From: an uncultured Bacteroidales bacterium
Lineage (GTDB): Bacteria > Bacteroidota > Bacteroidia > Bacteroidales > Lentimicrobiaceae
DNA: 52,037 nucleotides
Assembly: GCA_937894795.1 (NCBI GenBank)
Contig: CALCQV010000051.1
Coordinates: forward strand, 1 to 52,037
Direction of reading: 5' to 3'
Made by a program: the position numbers and the translations under genes
Shown: piece after piece, positions 33,999 through 43,224 of the stretch
How the letters are laid out: each line of letters starts with the position of its first letter
How positions within the stretch are numbered: position 1 is the stretch's first letter
The notes under the pieces: generated by a model
Told to the model about the DNA's origin: nothing
What the model saw: the letters and a program-made list of their open reading frames with translations, nothing else
Databases searched by the model: none

Positions 33999-34880
33999 AT
34001 GAGTAACGCAAAAATATCCATCCGTTTCTTTGACGACCGCGAAGTACGAGCTGTTTGGGATGAAGAAAATGCCAAGTGGTGGTTTTCGGTGTTGGATATT
34101 GTAGCAGTGCTTACCGACCAAGACGACTATACAAAAACCCGCAATTATTGGAAATACCTTAAAGCAAAGTTAAGGAAAGAAAATAGCCAAGTGGTTAGTG
34201 CTACTACCCAGTTGAAGTTTCTTGCTCCAGACGGTAAACGACGTTTAGCTGATATGTTAGACTATAATGGTATAATTGCATTGGGTAAAGAATTCCCCGG
34301 AAAAAAAGCTAACCGATTTATTGAATGGTTTACATACAGTGATGAGAGCATAGACGGGAAAAGTAAAACAAAAGCGTATGCCTTATTTGAAAGTTCTTTC
34401 ATCCAAAGCATTGAAGTTGGGACAGTAAAAGGCTTGCAACAAATTCATGCGTATTTGTTTGGAGGAATTTATGATTTTGCAGGACAAATCAGACAAAAGA
34501 ATATTTCAAAAGGAGGTTTTCAATTTGCTGTATCACGCTTTTTAGGCGATACATTAAAACAAATAGAAGCAATGCCTGAAAATACATTTGAAGAAATCGC
34601 AAACAAATATATTGAAATGAATATTGCTCACCCTTTTATGGAAGGTAATGGTAGAAGCACCCGAATATGGTTGGATTTGATACTAAAAAAACATCTCAAA
34701 AAATGCGTTGATTGGAGTAAAATAAGTAAACGAGACTATATGAATGCGATGATGCTAAGTCCAACAAAAGGTGATACTTTAAAGATTCTTTTGCATAATG
34801 CGCTTACTGACAAGATAAATGACCGTGAAATGTTTATGAAAGGGATTGACTATTCCTATTACTATGAAGAAAATGAATAA
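33999..34880 (+). CDS. Bro-N domain fused to a Fic (AMPylator-type) domain
   Basis: A 293-residue protein. Residues 1-112 resemble the Bro-N domain of phage antirepressors (VRAVWDEENAKWWFSVLDIVAVLTDQDDYTKTRNYWKYLK...). Residues 120-293 form a Fic domain with flap YDFAGQIRQKNISKGGFQFA and the catalytic motif HPFMEGNGRSTR (211-222; His211, all key residues present). It should transfer a nucleotide, usually AMP, to a target; the Bro-N part suggests DNA binding. No separate antitoxin gene is adjacent and no [ST]xxxE[GN] inhibitory motif was found by eye. It follows site C and may be cargo of a fourth cassette, but no closing site is found downstream. Confidence 0.88.
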   Translation: MSNAKISIRFFDDREVRAVWDEENAKWWFSVLDIVAVLTDQDDYTKTRNYWKYLKAKLRKENSQVVSATTQLKFLAPDGKRRLADMLDYNGIIALGKEFPGKKANRFIEWFTYSDESIDGKSKTKAYALFESSFIQSIEVGTVKGLQQIHAYLFGGIYDFAGQIRQKNISKGGFQFAVSRFLGDTLKQIEAMPENTFEEIANKYIEMNIAHPFMEGNGRSTRIWLDLILKKHLKKCVDWSKISKRDYMNAMMLSPTKGDTLKILLHNALTDKINDREMFMKGIDYSYYYEENE

Positions 34881-35369
34881 AAAATAAATACACCGAAATA
34901 CCAACCTCATGTATAAGCATTTGACCCCAATTTCCCGTAACAGATTTATGGATATTTAACCCAAATTACTGAAACCATGAAGACAAAAAAGCATGTTATT
35001 GTGAGTGTGATTTCAGCTTTGAATATTCCTTCACAAACTTTTTAGGAAACAATATCCATTTTTATGTTTACCTGAAAGGGTATGAAGAAAATGAGTATTC
35101 CCTGTGGGATGATTTGGAATATATTGAATGAGAAGGCAGAAGCATTGTCACTATTGCTATTGATTAATGATCCCTTTTGCACCGCTTCACCTTTTCTTAA
35201 GGTCCGTGCTGCCCTTTCTTCGGGTTCGCTTGGAGTAAAACCCGAAGTGAACCTTAAGTTGGGGCGAAGAGAAGACGACGCGAAGGCGAAGAGATGTAAA
35301 AGGAATCCCAACTCAATCCCAAACAAATATTCTTGTATTGCAAAGAATAAGTGGCACTTTAATGTCTTA
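34881..35369. other. Non-coding stretch with a nested inverted repeat
   Basis: About 490 bp after the fic gene. Its main feature is the nested inverted repeat at 35196-35258. Overlapping open frames on both strands (35042-35401 minus, 35082-35426 plus) run through the repeat, mirror each other and have no family features; I do not call them genes. Confidence 0.5.
35196..35258. repeat. Nested inverted repeat (composite hairpin)
   Basis: The outer pair is CTTAAGGT (35196-35203) with ACCTTAAG (35251-35258). The inner pair is CTTCGGGTT (35218-35226) with AACCCGAAG (35239-35247), around a 12-base loop. Both pairs are perfect. It is more GC-rich than its surroundings. No T run follows, so it is not a plain terminator. 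Confidence 0.75.
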
Positions 35370-35675
35370 TTACCTGCGTTTACATCCTCTGCTTCCGCCA
35401 AAGAATCCCCAGCCTCCGCTGCCTAATACAAAACCGAAAGCATACCATGCACCGTTGTTGTTAGGGGCATAAACTGTAATGTCATCTCTGAAGAGCATGA
35501 GTACGAGATCAACGGGTGCTATGATTCCGTGCCACAAGCCATACCAGAATCCGTATGTTTGGCCACGCAGGCATTCTGTAACAACCTCCTTATTGGCACA
35601 TCCCGTAGCGTATATTGCTAAAACCATCACCAGGAAGATGAGTGCATACCGACTCTTCAATACTGAATTTTTCAT
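35370..35675 (-). CDS. Small lipoprotein, conserved hypothetical
   Basis: A 101-residue protein with a lipoprotein-type signal (YALIFLVMVLAIYATGC). The mature part has a hydrophobic middle (GFWYGLWHGIIAPVDLVLMLFRDDITVYAPNNNGAWYAFGFVLGSGGWGFFGGSRG), which I recognise as a recurrent small membrane lipoprotein of Bacteroidota and other bacteria with no known role. It is Gly- and Trp-rich at the C-terminus. Confidence 0.75.
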   Translation of the reverse strand: MKNSVLKSRYALIFLVMVLAIYATGCANKEVVTECLRGQTYGFWYGLWHGIIAPVDLVLMLFRDDITVYAPNNNGAWYAFGFVLGSGGWGFFGGSRGCKRR

Positions 35676-35714
35676 AAGATTGGTTTGGTTAAAATCATAG
35701 TAAATTTAAAAAAT

Positions 35715-35746
35715 AAAATGAGGCGCATTGGTATACGCCTCATTTT
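35715..35746. terminator. Bidirectional terminator between the lipoprotein and DUF6448 genes
   Basis: AAAATGAGGCG and CGCCTCATTTT form perfect 11-bp arms around a 10-base loop, 20 bp downstream of the DUF6448 stop codon on the minus strand. Confidence 0.85.
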
Positions 35747-35765
35747 AATGTATGTCAAATTTAAT

Positions 35766-36419
35766 TTAATGTCCGGAGTGACCACCTCCATGTTCCGTTA
35801 TGTCATGAATTGCTTCCAATGTATGTGTGTAATCAACGTAAGCTTCAACATATTCACGTCCTTTTTCAGGAGATTCATTTTTCACTTTGTCAAGCGCTGC
35901 CACTTTTTCGTATTTCTCTTTTATTACTTGTCCTATATGGTTGTTTAATTTCCCAAGCAGGCCATCTATATCTTTAGTTTCCAATGCCTGATCACTCAGT
36001 TGATTTATGACTTTAGTAGTACCAGCCGCCTTTAGCCCTGTATAAGGTGCGCCTTCTGTTTCACGGTGCAGCCTGACAAGTGTTTCCAAAAAATGGTTTT
36101 CTACAATTTTATAAACTTTCTTGTCGCCATTTCTCAAGCTGTATGTGGTATTGAACAAGGATATGATTTCCTTTTCCTGGGCCGGTTCAATCCATTTCAA
36201 TACCAACTGAACATTGTTGGTCTCAAGGGCTTTCAGGGCATCCTTAATGGTAGGACCATCGTATGAATCGCAATGGGCTGATGCCGGCAGTGAACTGGTT
36301 ATTAAAACAAATACTACTATTACGGCTGTGAGGATTACTTGTAAACGACTTCCGTATTTCTGGGTTCTGACGGTGCCGGCACTGTTAAGATTCATTTCTG
36401 TTTTCATGATTTCTTGCAT
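35766..36419 (-). CDS. DUF6448 family exported protein
   Basis: A 217-residue protein (213 if started at the Met at 36407). A long N-region precedes a membrane/signal helix (LQVILTAVIVVFVLITSSLPASA), then the family hallmark AHCDSYDGPTIKDALKALE at the start of the mature part. The rest is helical, ending in the His-rich tail HDITEHGGGHSGH. The His- and Cys-containing ends suggest metal binding, which is inference only. The gene has its own -7 box and a terminator, so it is probably monocistronic. Confidence 0.8.
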   Translation of the reverse strand: MQEIMKTEMNLNSAGTVRTQKYGSRLQVILTAVIVVFVLITSSLPASAHCDSYDGPTIKDALKALETNNVQLVLKWIEPAQEKEIISLFNTTYSLRNGDKKVYKIVENHFLETLVRLHRETEGAPYTGLKAAGTTKVINQLSDQALETKDIDGLLGKLNNHIGQVIKEKYEKVAALDKVKNESPEKGREYVEAYVDYTHTLEAIHDITEHGGGHSGH

Positions 36420-36448
36420 TTGAGTTGTGATTAATAAATTTTATGGTG

Positions 36449-36456
36449 CAAAAGTA
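36449..36456 (-). promoter_or_regulatory. -7 box TACTTTTG for the DUF6448 gene
   Basis: The minus strand reads TACTTTTG, an exact TAnnTTTG match about 30 bp upstream of the first ATG. No -33 element was recognised. Confidence 0.45.
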
Positions 36457-36572
36457 CAGGCAGCCATACAGCCGTGCGACCTACTTTGTAAGGTAGTACC
36501 TGTTATTCAGCCAAAAAGGGTCTCATCTTATAGAATGAGCCATTTGCGGGAAGGATTCTTTAAGGGATGTGC

Positions 36573-37697
36573 TTATTGTTTTTTCTTGTATTCGCTTGGT
36601 GTAAGTCCGGTCAATTTCTTGAATACCCGGTTAAATGCCGATTTGGTATTGAATCCGCATTCGAATGCGATACCTAGTAAAGATAGATTATCAAATGCAG
36701 GATCATTGATTTTGGCTTTCACCTCCTCTATCCTGTACTGGTTTACGAAATCAAAGAAGTTAAGGCCGAGCTTATCATTTATAATGCGCGACAGTTGATG
36801 GGAAGGGATTTGGAGCATGGCAGCCAATGAGGGCAAAGTGAGGTCGGCATCCAGATAGGGCTTCCCGGTATTCATGAGTTTCATCAATTTCTCAATATGT
36901 TGTTCTGTTTCAGCTTCATCCAGCAATACCCCGGCATATTTTGCCTTCGGCTCCGTTATATAAACAATGGGATTATCCTTATACTGAATAAAAATTTCCT
37001 TTTGCTTTAGTCCGAAATATCCTATCAGGATTATAAATACTGATAACGAAAGCGACAGTCCGTCAGTGCAAAATATCCATGAGAACAGATGGAACACATG
37101 ATGGATTGTGGCAAAGATTATTAATACGGTCCATACGGCGCCAAAGGAATAAACAAGCTTTTTCAGCCAGTCGGGGTTTATGTTTTCTGAGGTAGAAAAG
37201 TTGTTAAAGATATTGATGTCCAATTTCTTAAACAGCTTGACAGAAAATAAAAAGTAGACCGGGCCCGACAAGGCAGTGATTATAAGGAAAAAGGCAAACA
37301 AGCGGGATGACCCATGATCACCGGCTGCATGGTCAAGCCTGATGGTTTCAGATAATTCAGGAATCATGGAGCCGATAATCACAAAAGCATTAAACAAAAT
37401 GAAAGGGACAAAATGCAACAGATCCTTTAAATTGAATTTAGACCTCTCACCCACGAGTGCCGATATATACAGGTACAGGAATGGGCCATGCAGCATGAGC
37501 AGGGAAATAAAGCTAACAGAGAGTAAATGATAATTAGTAAAAAGCACGTTTGAGGTCAGCCCATAGATACCGGTATAAGCTCCTAAATACAGCAGCCAGC
37601 AGATGAGTATTCTGTCGTGCAGAGCCTTTTTCTTCTGCAGCAGAAGAAACACAAAGAAAAAAGCATTGAATGCAGCTATTAAAAAAATAATCTTCAT
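36573..37697 (-). CDS. Membrane-bound AraC family transcriptional regulator
   Basis: A 374-residue protein. About seven hydrophobic helices occupy residues 1-230 (for example IIFLIAAFNAFFFVFLLL, ILICWLLYLGAYTGIYGLT, LSVFIILIGYFGL). A cytoplasmic AraC DNA-binding domain of about 100 residues follows (LTLPSLAAMLQIPSHQLSRIIND ... NLSLLGIAFECGFNTKSAFNRVFKKLTGLTPSEYKKK). This layout is common in Bacteroidota and suggests sensing of a membrane or extracellular signal. Target genes are unknown; the neighbouring DUF6448 gene on the same strand is a candidate only by position. Confidence 0.9.
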   Translation of the reverse strand: MKIIFLIAAFNAFFFVFLLLQKKKALHDRILICWLLYLGAYTGIYGLTSNVLFTNYHLLSVSFISLLMLHGPFLYLYISALVGERSKFNLKDLLHFVPFILFNAFVIIGSMIPELSETIRLDHAAGDHGSSRLFAFFLIITALSGPVYFLFSVKLFKKLDINIFNNFSTSENINPDWLKKLVYSFGAVWTVLIIFATIHHVFHLFSWIFCTDGLSLSLSVFIILIGYFGLKQKEIFIQYKDNPIVYITEPKAKYAGVLLDEAETEQHIEKLMKLMNTGKPYLDADLTLPSLAAMLQIPSHQLSRIINDKLGLNFFDFVNQYRIEEVKAKINDPAFDNLSLLGIAFECGFNTKSAFNRVFKKLTGLTPSEYKKKQ

Positions 37698-37720
37698 TAT
37701 TAAACATTGAACAGGAAGAT

Positions 37721-37728
37721 CAAATATA
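37721..37728 (-). promoter_or_regulatory. -7 box TATATTTG for the AraC gene
   Basis: The minus strand reads TATATTTG 24 bp upstream of the ATG at 37697. The -33 position shows no TTG. Confidence 0.45.
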
Positions 37729-37868
37729 GTGCAAATACCCGTTGGTTACATAGGATTAATAGTAGTTGGAAGCAGCAACGAAACATGGTTATAATGTGGC
37801 TCCTGCAAATATATTTCCGCTGAAAAGTGTTTATTTGTAAATTAGCCGTTAAATTAAGAGATGCTCCA

Positions 37869-39179
37869 ATGAACTTCAGGAGATTGGTATTTTCATTACT
37901 TGCTGCGGGCATGATGCTCCCTGCCTGTCGTGAAAGCAACCATGATGCACCTCCTCTCACATCTGAAACCGGCAAATCAACCGTAGGCGGTAGGGATACC
38001 CGTAAAGAGAATAAAATTACACCCTTCAACGGGAAGGAAACAGCGCTCACATCGCCCGAAGATGATTCTGAAGAGATCACCGGTGATTTCATTCATGACA
38101 CATTGGTTTCAGTAAGCCGAACGGGCAATTATTCCGCCGCAAGGCAAAATAACGGCATATTTCTTGCCCCGCTTGAGAATCAGGCTGAAGTGAACAACAT
38201 GGAATTGGATAATGAAATAAAGTACGCGTTGACCGGCAGGAATAGAGCAATAGTCAGGAATCAGGTATTACAGTCGTATATATGGCCTTATACAGGAGTT
38301 GAAATACTACTCGACAATGATTTATTCAGCAATACCGACAGGTATTATACAAACGGGGTAAAGATAAAATACAGGTCGCCGGCCATGGCATTCTGGAGAA
38401 TAAACACCATACTGCCGGTGAATATAAAGCAGAGTATGGAGTACAACAGTTTGGAATTACACCATGGCATGTATACCCCCTTCACAACAAAAGAGCCGCC
38501 GTTGTTGCAGGGCGACAGACCATATGCTGCCACATTGTACATAAGATTCAACAGGAGAGCCGACAGTCCGCAGAAGGGACTTTCGCAGACAGCCTCGTTC
38601 GACATAGGCGTTATGGGAGAAGCGGCATTGGGCAGCATGCTGCAAAAAGGAGTACATGCAGGACTGCCTTCAAATGACGAGCCCTTGGGATGGGAAACAC
38701 AGATTGGCAACGATATTATAATCAATTACAATTATATACTGTTAAAGCGGTTGGTTTCAACAGAATCGTTCTCAGCGTATTCCATAAATGAAGCATCCAT
38801 TGGCACACTAAACACCTCGGCAGGAACAGGTATAGGGTTCAGAACCGGCACTGACAGTTACTTTTTGACACCGCTACCTGATACTTATGCCCGCTTTAGT
38901 AATTTCAGCAGCTACCGCTGGCACTTTGAGTTTGATGCTAATGTTACGGCACATGTGGTTGGATATAATGCCACACTCAGCGGCGGCATAATGAACAGAA
39001 ACAACATTTACGTGTTAAAGCCGGGTGAAATTGAACGAATGCTTATAAGGGCAGAAGCCGGCTTCACCATGAGGTATGGCAAATATGGGATTCGATTGGC
39101 ACAATATTATTGTTCAAATGAGTTTAAAGAGGGGAAACATCACTTTTGGGGGCAGGCAGGTATAAATATTGGATTCTGA
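37869..39179 (+). CDS. LpxR/DUF2219-like outer-membrane lipid A deacylase family protein
   Basis: About 436 residues from the ATG at 37869. The start is chosen because it gives a lipoprotein-like signal, MNFRRLVFSLLAAGMMLPAC. After a linker of about 120 residues, the family pattern appears: LLDNDLFSNTDRYYTNGVKIKY, LLQGDRPYAATLYI, then transmembrane beta-strand-like repeats ending KEGKHHFWGQAGINIGF. LpxR enzymes remove the 3'-acyloxyacyl chain of lipid A in the outer membrane; catalytic His and Ser were not verified. The Cys-led N-terminus with a long linker is unusual for a barrel. It is followed 11 bp later by the CapA-like gene. Confidence 0.75.
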   Translation: MNFRRLVFSLLAAGMMLPACRESNHDAPPLTSETGKSTVGGRDTRKENKITPFNGKETALTSPEDDSEEITGDFIHDTLVSVSRTGNYSAARQNNGIFLAPLENQAEVNNMELDNEIKYALTGRNRAIVRNQVLQSYIWPYTGVEILLDNDLFSNTDRYYTNGVKIKYRSPAMAFWRINTILPVNIKQSMEYNSLELHHGMYTPFTTKEPPLLQGDRPYAATLYIRFNRRADSPQKGLSQTASFDIGVMGEAALGSMLQKGVHAGLPSNDEPLGWETQIGNDIIINYNYILLKRLVSTESFSAYSINEASIGTLNTSAGTGIGFRTGTDSYFLTPLPDTYARFSNFSSYRWHFEFDANVTAHVVGYNATLSGGIMNRNNIYVLKPGEIERMLIRAEAGFTMRYGKYGIRLAQYYCSNEFKEGKHHFWGQAGINIGF

Positions 39180-39190
39180 AAACCACATCT

Positions 39191-40303
39191 ATGGTCATTA
39201 ACATAGTAAGATATGCCTTGATTGTCACTTCTCTGTTTGTTGCCGCACAGGTTAGCAACAGCGAGAAAATAGAACAAAAGAGTGCACCATACGACAGACA
39301 ACTGACCATACTCTTTGCCGGCGACATTATGCAGCATGGCCCTCAAATAATTGCCGCGTGGGATGATTCCACAGGAACTTATAATTACGACCCCTGTTTT
39401 CAGTATATTGCCCCTATTGTTGGCAGTAAGGATATTGCAATTGCCAACCTGGAAGTTACCTTAGCGGGAAAACCCTTCACGGGATATCCACAGTTCAGTG
39501 CCCCTGATGAACTTGCAGTTGCGGCACGTAATGCCGGATTTGATGTTTTGGCCACAGCCAATAACCATAGCTGCGACAGAGGAGATGCCGGAGTGTTGCG
39601 AACTATTAAAGTGCTTGACAGCATTGGCATAAGAAGAACTGGAACTTTTGCCGATAGTGCCGATTACCGAAGCAGACACCCCCTCATTATTACTCAGAAT
39701 GACATTACGGTAGCCCTGTTAAACTATACCTATGGAACCAATGGACTCCCTTTTAACTACCCCGCCATGGTAAATACGATTGATGAGCAGCGGCTGATAG
39801 ATGACCTGGCTTATAGCAGGGGGCTGAATCCTGATTTCATACTTGTTTTCCTTCACTGGGGTAATGAATACGAACTTCTTCCCTCATCCATTCAACAAAA
39901 ATTGGCAGCCCTTTGTAGAGAAAACGGCGCTGATGCTGTAATAGGCTCTCATCCGCATGTGGTACAACCTATGGAGTATTATACGGCCGTTGATTCAACC
40001 CAGCGAAACCACCTGCTGGTTTATTCATTGGGTAATTATGTTTCCAATCAACGCGACAGATACAGGGATGGCGGTGCTATGGTAAGCTTCACCCTGCTGA
40101 AAACCTGGAACCGTAAAACCATTGTGAATCCCGAATATCACCTTACCTGGGTAAACACCCCTGTTGTGAACGGGAAGAAGATTTATAACATACTGCCCGC
40201 AAGTTTGCCTGATACCACTGCCCCCGCTATGAAAACGTTTATCAACGACACCCGCGAAAGGTTGAACCAATGGCCGAATGCAATACCCGAAGCTGCCAAT
40301 TAA
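39191..40303 (+). CDS. CapA family (PGA_cap) phosphoesterase-like protein
   Basis: About 370 residues. The ATG at 39191 gives a signal/anchor helix (MVINIVRYALIVTSLFVAAQV). Metallophosphatase-like motifs are LTILFAGDIMQHG, IAIANLEVTLAG, VLATANNHSCDRG and VIGSHPHVVQPMEY, which define the CapA/PGA_cap family linked to poly-gamma-glutamate or other polymer export. No other capsule genes are near. It starts 11 bp after the LpxR-like stop, so the two are probably one operon acting at the cell envelope. Confidence 0.88.
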   Translation: MVINIVRYALIVTSLFVAAQVSNSEKIEQKSAPYDRQLTILFAGDIMQHGPQIIAAWDDSTGTYNYDPCFQYIAPIVGSKDIAIANLEVTLAGKPFTGYPQFSAPDELAVAARNAGFDVLATANNHSCDRGDAGVLRTIKVLDSIGIRRTGTFADSADYRSRHPLIITQNDITVALLNYTYGTNGLPFNYPAMVNTIDEQRLIDDLAYSRGLNPDFILVFLHWGNEYELLPSSIQQKLAALCRENGADAVIGSHPHVVQPMEYYTAVDSTQRNHLLVYSLGNYVSNQRDRYRDGGAMVSFTLLKTWNRKTIVNPEYHLTWVNTPVVNGKKIYNILPASLPDTTAPAMKTFINDTRERLNQWPNAIPEAAN

Positions 40304-40366
40304 TTGTTTAATCGTTTATTTGTTTGACCGTTTAATCGTCTAACTGTATATTCGTTTAACCGTTTA
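40304..40366. repeat. Degenerate CGTTTAAT-type short repeats
   Basis: Between the CapA-like and AsmA-like genes, the words GTTTAATCGTTTA, TTTGACCGTTTAATCGTC and TTCGTTTAACCGTTTAATTA follow each other, giving a degenerate tandem array of a unit near 12-15 bases. It sits between two convergent genes. There is no hairpin of terminator type. Confidence 0.6.
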
Positions 40367-43180
40367 ATTAGTACGTTGTTGAGCATCAGCCTTAAGCTTA
40401 TCAGCCTCCAGCCTAGCCTTGGCCACAAGTGCATCAGCCTGTTTTTGAGCTTCGGCAGTTAAGCCAGTTGCCTTCTTTTCACCCTCAGCCCTGACTTTAT
40501 CAGCCGCCTTTTTTGCAGCAAGTTCAGCAATAGGCCCCTTTTTCTTGCCTTCAGTAATAAGCTGGTCAGCCTGCTTATTGGTTTCTTCCCTTACTTTCAG
40601 GGCAGCTTGCTCACCGGCAGCAATGATCTTGTTTGCCTGCACCTGTGCCTCGCTGATTAGCTTTTGGGCTTTTTCATTGGCTTCAACAATATACTTATTG
40701 ACCTCCTGCTTAACATTGCCAACTACTTCTTCCTTCTTCTGCTGTATGGTTTCCTTGATATTTTCCTTAATACCGGAAGCGGCACTTTTTATACTTGTTG
40801 ATATCCGGGGATCAGTTACAGTGCCGGTTATAAGCACAGATACGGGTACCGATTCACCAACAGTGAAGTTAGCCCCCTTATCGTTCACCTGCTTTACCAT
40901 GTTATTGAGTACATTGTTGGCTGCTCCGCCGAAAGCACCCCTTGGTATTGCAAGGTCCATTGCATACTCAAGGGTCTGATCAAAAGAGTTCCATCCCGAT
41001 ATTACCGCGTTGATATTACCAAGACGGGTAGTAAACGGTTTAACAACTACCTTCCCCTGCTCCACGGCAAATGAGAGATTAAGCTTTTCAATGGTCCATT
41101 TCTTCAACTGATCCATTTTAAGAACATCGCCAACTTTGTTGAGCACATTCACATTGCTGATGACAACCCCGGGCGAAAGCAGGTTTCCGTTGCTTACTAG
41201 CGTTGTGAGCAATGGCATCATATCACTGCCCAGCAATGTTGACAAATGCAATGTTGAACTGATCTTACCCGATGTTTTGCCTGCAATGGGTGCAAGTTTC
41301 TCAATAGTTAAAAAGGTATTGAATGCTTCACTCACCTCGATGCTGTTTACATTCATGGTTATATCAACGGCCGGTTCTTTGGGCACTTTGGTTGAATAGC
41401 TGCCGTTGATTGTCATTTGCCCCTGCAATGCATTAAACTTCACATCCTGCAACGTTAGGGTCTGATCCTGTACTTTTCGTATTCCGGAGGCATTGGTCAG
41501 TTCCAGTTTATCATAAATAACCTTATTAAAGGTTGAATTCAACAAAAATGCAATGTTTGCCGGTATTTCAATGATACTCATTTTTGTTGTACCCGTATCC
41601 TGTGCAGTTGTTGGCTCCGTTGACATGAAGTCATTGATGTTGAAGTATTGCGACTTCATATCCATGATGCCCGTGAGCACTCCTTTATCAAAGGCATAGG
41701 ACAGATAGTTTGAAAGACGGCCGCTGGCTGAAATATCGTTCCTGCCAATGGTCATATTCATGTTTGGCATGTTAATTACGGAGGTTGATAAATCAAACCG
41801 GGCCTTTGAAATAGCGACTCCCTCTGTGAAAGCAGTAGTATGGTATAACAGATCAGCAATATCAAGTGAGCCATTGGCTTTGAATTCATTAAAGCGCTGA
41901 TTCTCCAGGTCAGACTGGTTTCCTTTTATTGCAAAATCAGCAACAACCATTCCGGCCAACTTATCGCCCTCTTCCAAGGGATAGAATTTTGAAACATCGG
42001 CCAGATTCAAGGTTCCGTCAACCACCACATCGAGATAAGGATCACTAACAGGGGTCCTGACATGCATTACGGCGTCAAGCGGATTGCCCATCATCTCAAC
42101 ATGAAACTTCTCAACATCTATAATTGTAGCATCAGGAATACCGGTAGGATTATCAATTACTGCTTTAATATTTATCTTCTCAACGGCTCCGGGTAGGTCA
42201 GGATATTTAAACATTCCATCAGCAATGTCGAGGTTCATACCAAACGCAGGAAGAGTATTATCATCATAATGCCCTTTCACATATCCGTTGAAGGCTAAAG
42301 ATCCGGAGCTCTTTATTTTGTCGAAATCCTTGGAGTAGATAGCGGGAACCAAGGATAAAAAATGTTTGAATTCATTCTTTACGGCTTCAAAGTTAATATC
42401 CATATCGTACCCGTTATCAGGCATGGCAAAGAAGCCCTTTGCAAGCAGTTCAAGGTCATTGATGAAAAGATGGGCATCGGGGAATGAGAACTTATATTTA
42501 TCAAGGTCAGCCGTAATCCTGGTATCGAGCTTTGCATTTGCCTTACTCAGGTATGGAATGCCATCATAGTTTACAAAGAGGTCAGCAACCTGGGTTTTTG
42601 TATCCAGATCAGAAACCACTTCACGCAAATCACCTTCAATTAAACTATTAACTCCGGCAGCCCTTACATATGTAGGAATGGAAGCGTCATCATATACAAT
42701 AAGCGAATTGTTTATATTGAATCTCTTCAGTGCTACTTTAAATTGCGATGGTTCAGCTGCCATATCTTCAACTGCGGTAGAATCCTCCTTCATGATATCC
42801 CAGTTGACCCTTCCATCAGCCAGCACCTTCAGGTATACCCGTGCATTATCCACATCAATGGTTCTCACTTCATACTCCTTGCCTTTGATAACGCTTATTA
42901 AATTAATGCTGATGCTCAACTTTGGAACACTTATCAGGGTATCTGACTTGAAATGATCAACGCCTTCAATGCTGAGTGAGTCAATGAAAATGGACACATC
43001 AGGAAAGTTGCGAATGAGTGAAAGGCCAATATTGGCAAATTCCACTTTGGCATTCAGATTTTCATTGAGCGCTTTTGTTGCCATTCCGGAAATCTTGCCT
43101 TTAAATGCAAAGGGCAGAATAATAATTATGGCAAGCAAAAGGATAATAACAATTGCAAGAACTTTAAGTAACTTTTTCAT
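40364..43180 (-). CDS. AsmA family protein with C-terminal coiled coil
   Basis: A 938-residue protein. An N-terminal membrane helix (LLKVLAIVIILLLAIIIILPFAF) is followed by the AsmA N-terminal pattern (VEFANIGLSLIRNFPDVSIFIDSLSIEG) and a long beta-rich bridge-like body. AsmA-C-like blocks follow at about 640-790 (INGSYSTKVPKEPAVDITMNV, GKISSTLHLSTLLGSDMMPLL, VVVKPFTTRLGNINAVISGWNSFDQTLEYAMDLAIP). The last 120 or so residues form an Ala/Glu/Lys-rich coiled coil with repeated EA(N/Q)...A..I(I/V).A units. AsmA-like proteins bridge inner and outer membranes for lipid transport. It starts 44 bp downstream of aroC and probably shares its transcript. Confidence 0.9.
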   Translation of the reverse strand: MKKLLKVLAIVIILLLAIIIILPFAFKGKISGMATKALNENLNAKVEFANIGLSLIRNFPDVSIFIDSLSIEGVDHFKSDTLISVPKLSISINLISVIKGKEYEVRTIDVDNARVYLKVLADGRVNWDIMKEDSTAVEDMAAEPSQFKVALKRFNINNSLIVYDDASIPTYVRAAGVNSLIEGDLREVVSDLDTKTQVADLFVNYDGIPYLSKANAKLDTRITADLDKYKFSFPDAHLFINDLELLAKGFFAMPDNGYDMDINFEAVKNEFKHFLSLVPAIYSKDFDKIKSSGSLAFNGYVKGHYDDNTLPAFGMNLDIADGMFKYPDLPGAVEKINIKAVIDNPTGIPDATIIDVEKFHVEMMGNPLDAVMHVRTPVSDPYLDVVVDGTLNLADVSKFYPLEEGDKLAGMVVADFAIKGNQSDLENQRFNEFKANGSLDIADLLYHTTAFTEGVAISKARFDLSTSVINMPNMNMTIGRNDISASGRLSNYLSYAFDKGVLTGIMDMKSQYFNINDFMSTEPTTAQDTGTTKMSIIEIPANIAFLLNSTFNKVIYDKLELTNASGIRKVQDQTLTLQDVKFNALQGQMTINGSYSTKVPKEPAVDITMNVNSIEVSEAFNTFLTIEKLAPIAGKTSGKISSTLHLSTLLGSDMMPLLTTLVSNGNLLSPGVVISNVNVLNKVGDVLKMDQLKKWTIEKLNLSFAVEQGKVVVKPFTTRLGNINAVISGWNSFDQTLEYAMDLAIPRGAFGGAANNVLNNMVKQVNDKGANFTVGESVPVSVLITGTVTDPRISTSIKSAASGIKENIKETIQQKKEEVVGNVKQEVNKYIVEANEKAQKLISEAQVQANKIIAAGEQAALKVREETNKQADQLITEGKKKGPIAELAAKKAADKVRAEGEKKATGLTAEAQKQADALVAKARLEADKLKADAQQRTN

Positions 43181-43224
43181 AATCGTATTTTTATCTGATA
43201 ACGGTGATAATTAACATACTAGTA

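Noticed and set aside
35042..35426. Overlapping open frames of about 115-119 codons on both strands
   Set aside because: They mirror each other through the nested inverted repeat, lack signal or domain features, and overlap the real small lipoprotein gene. I treat them as chance frames.
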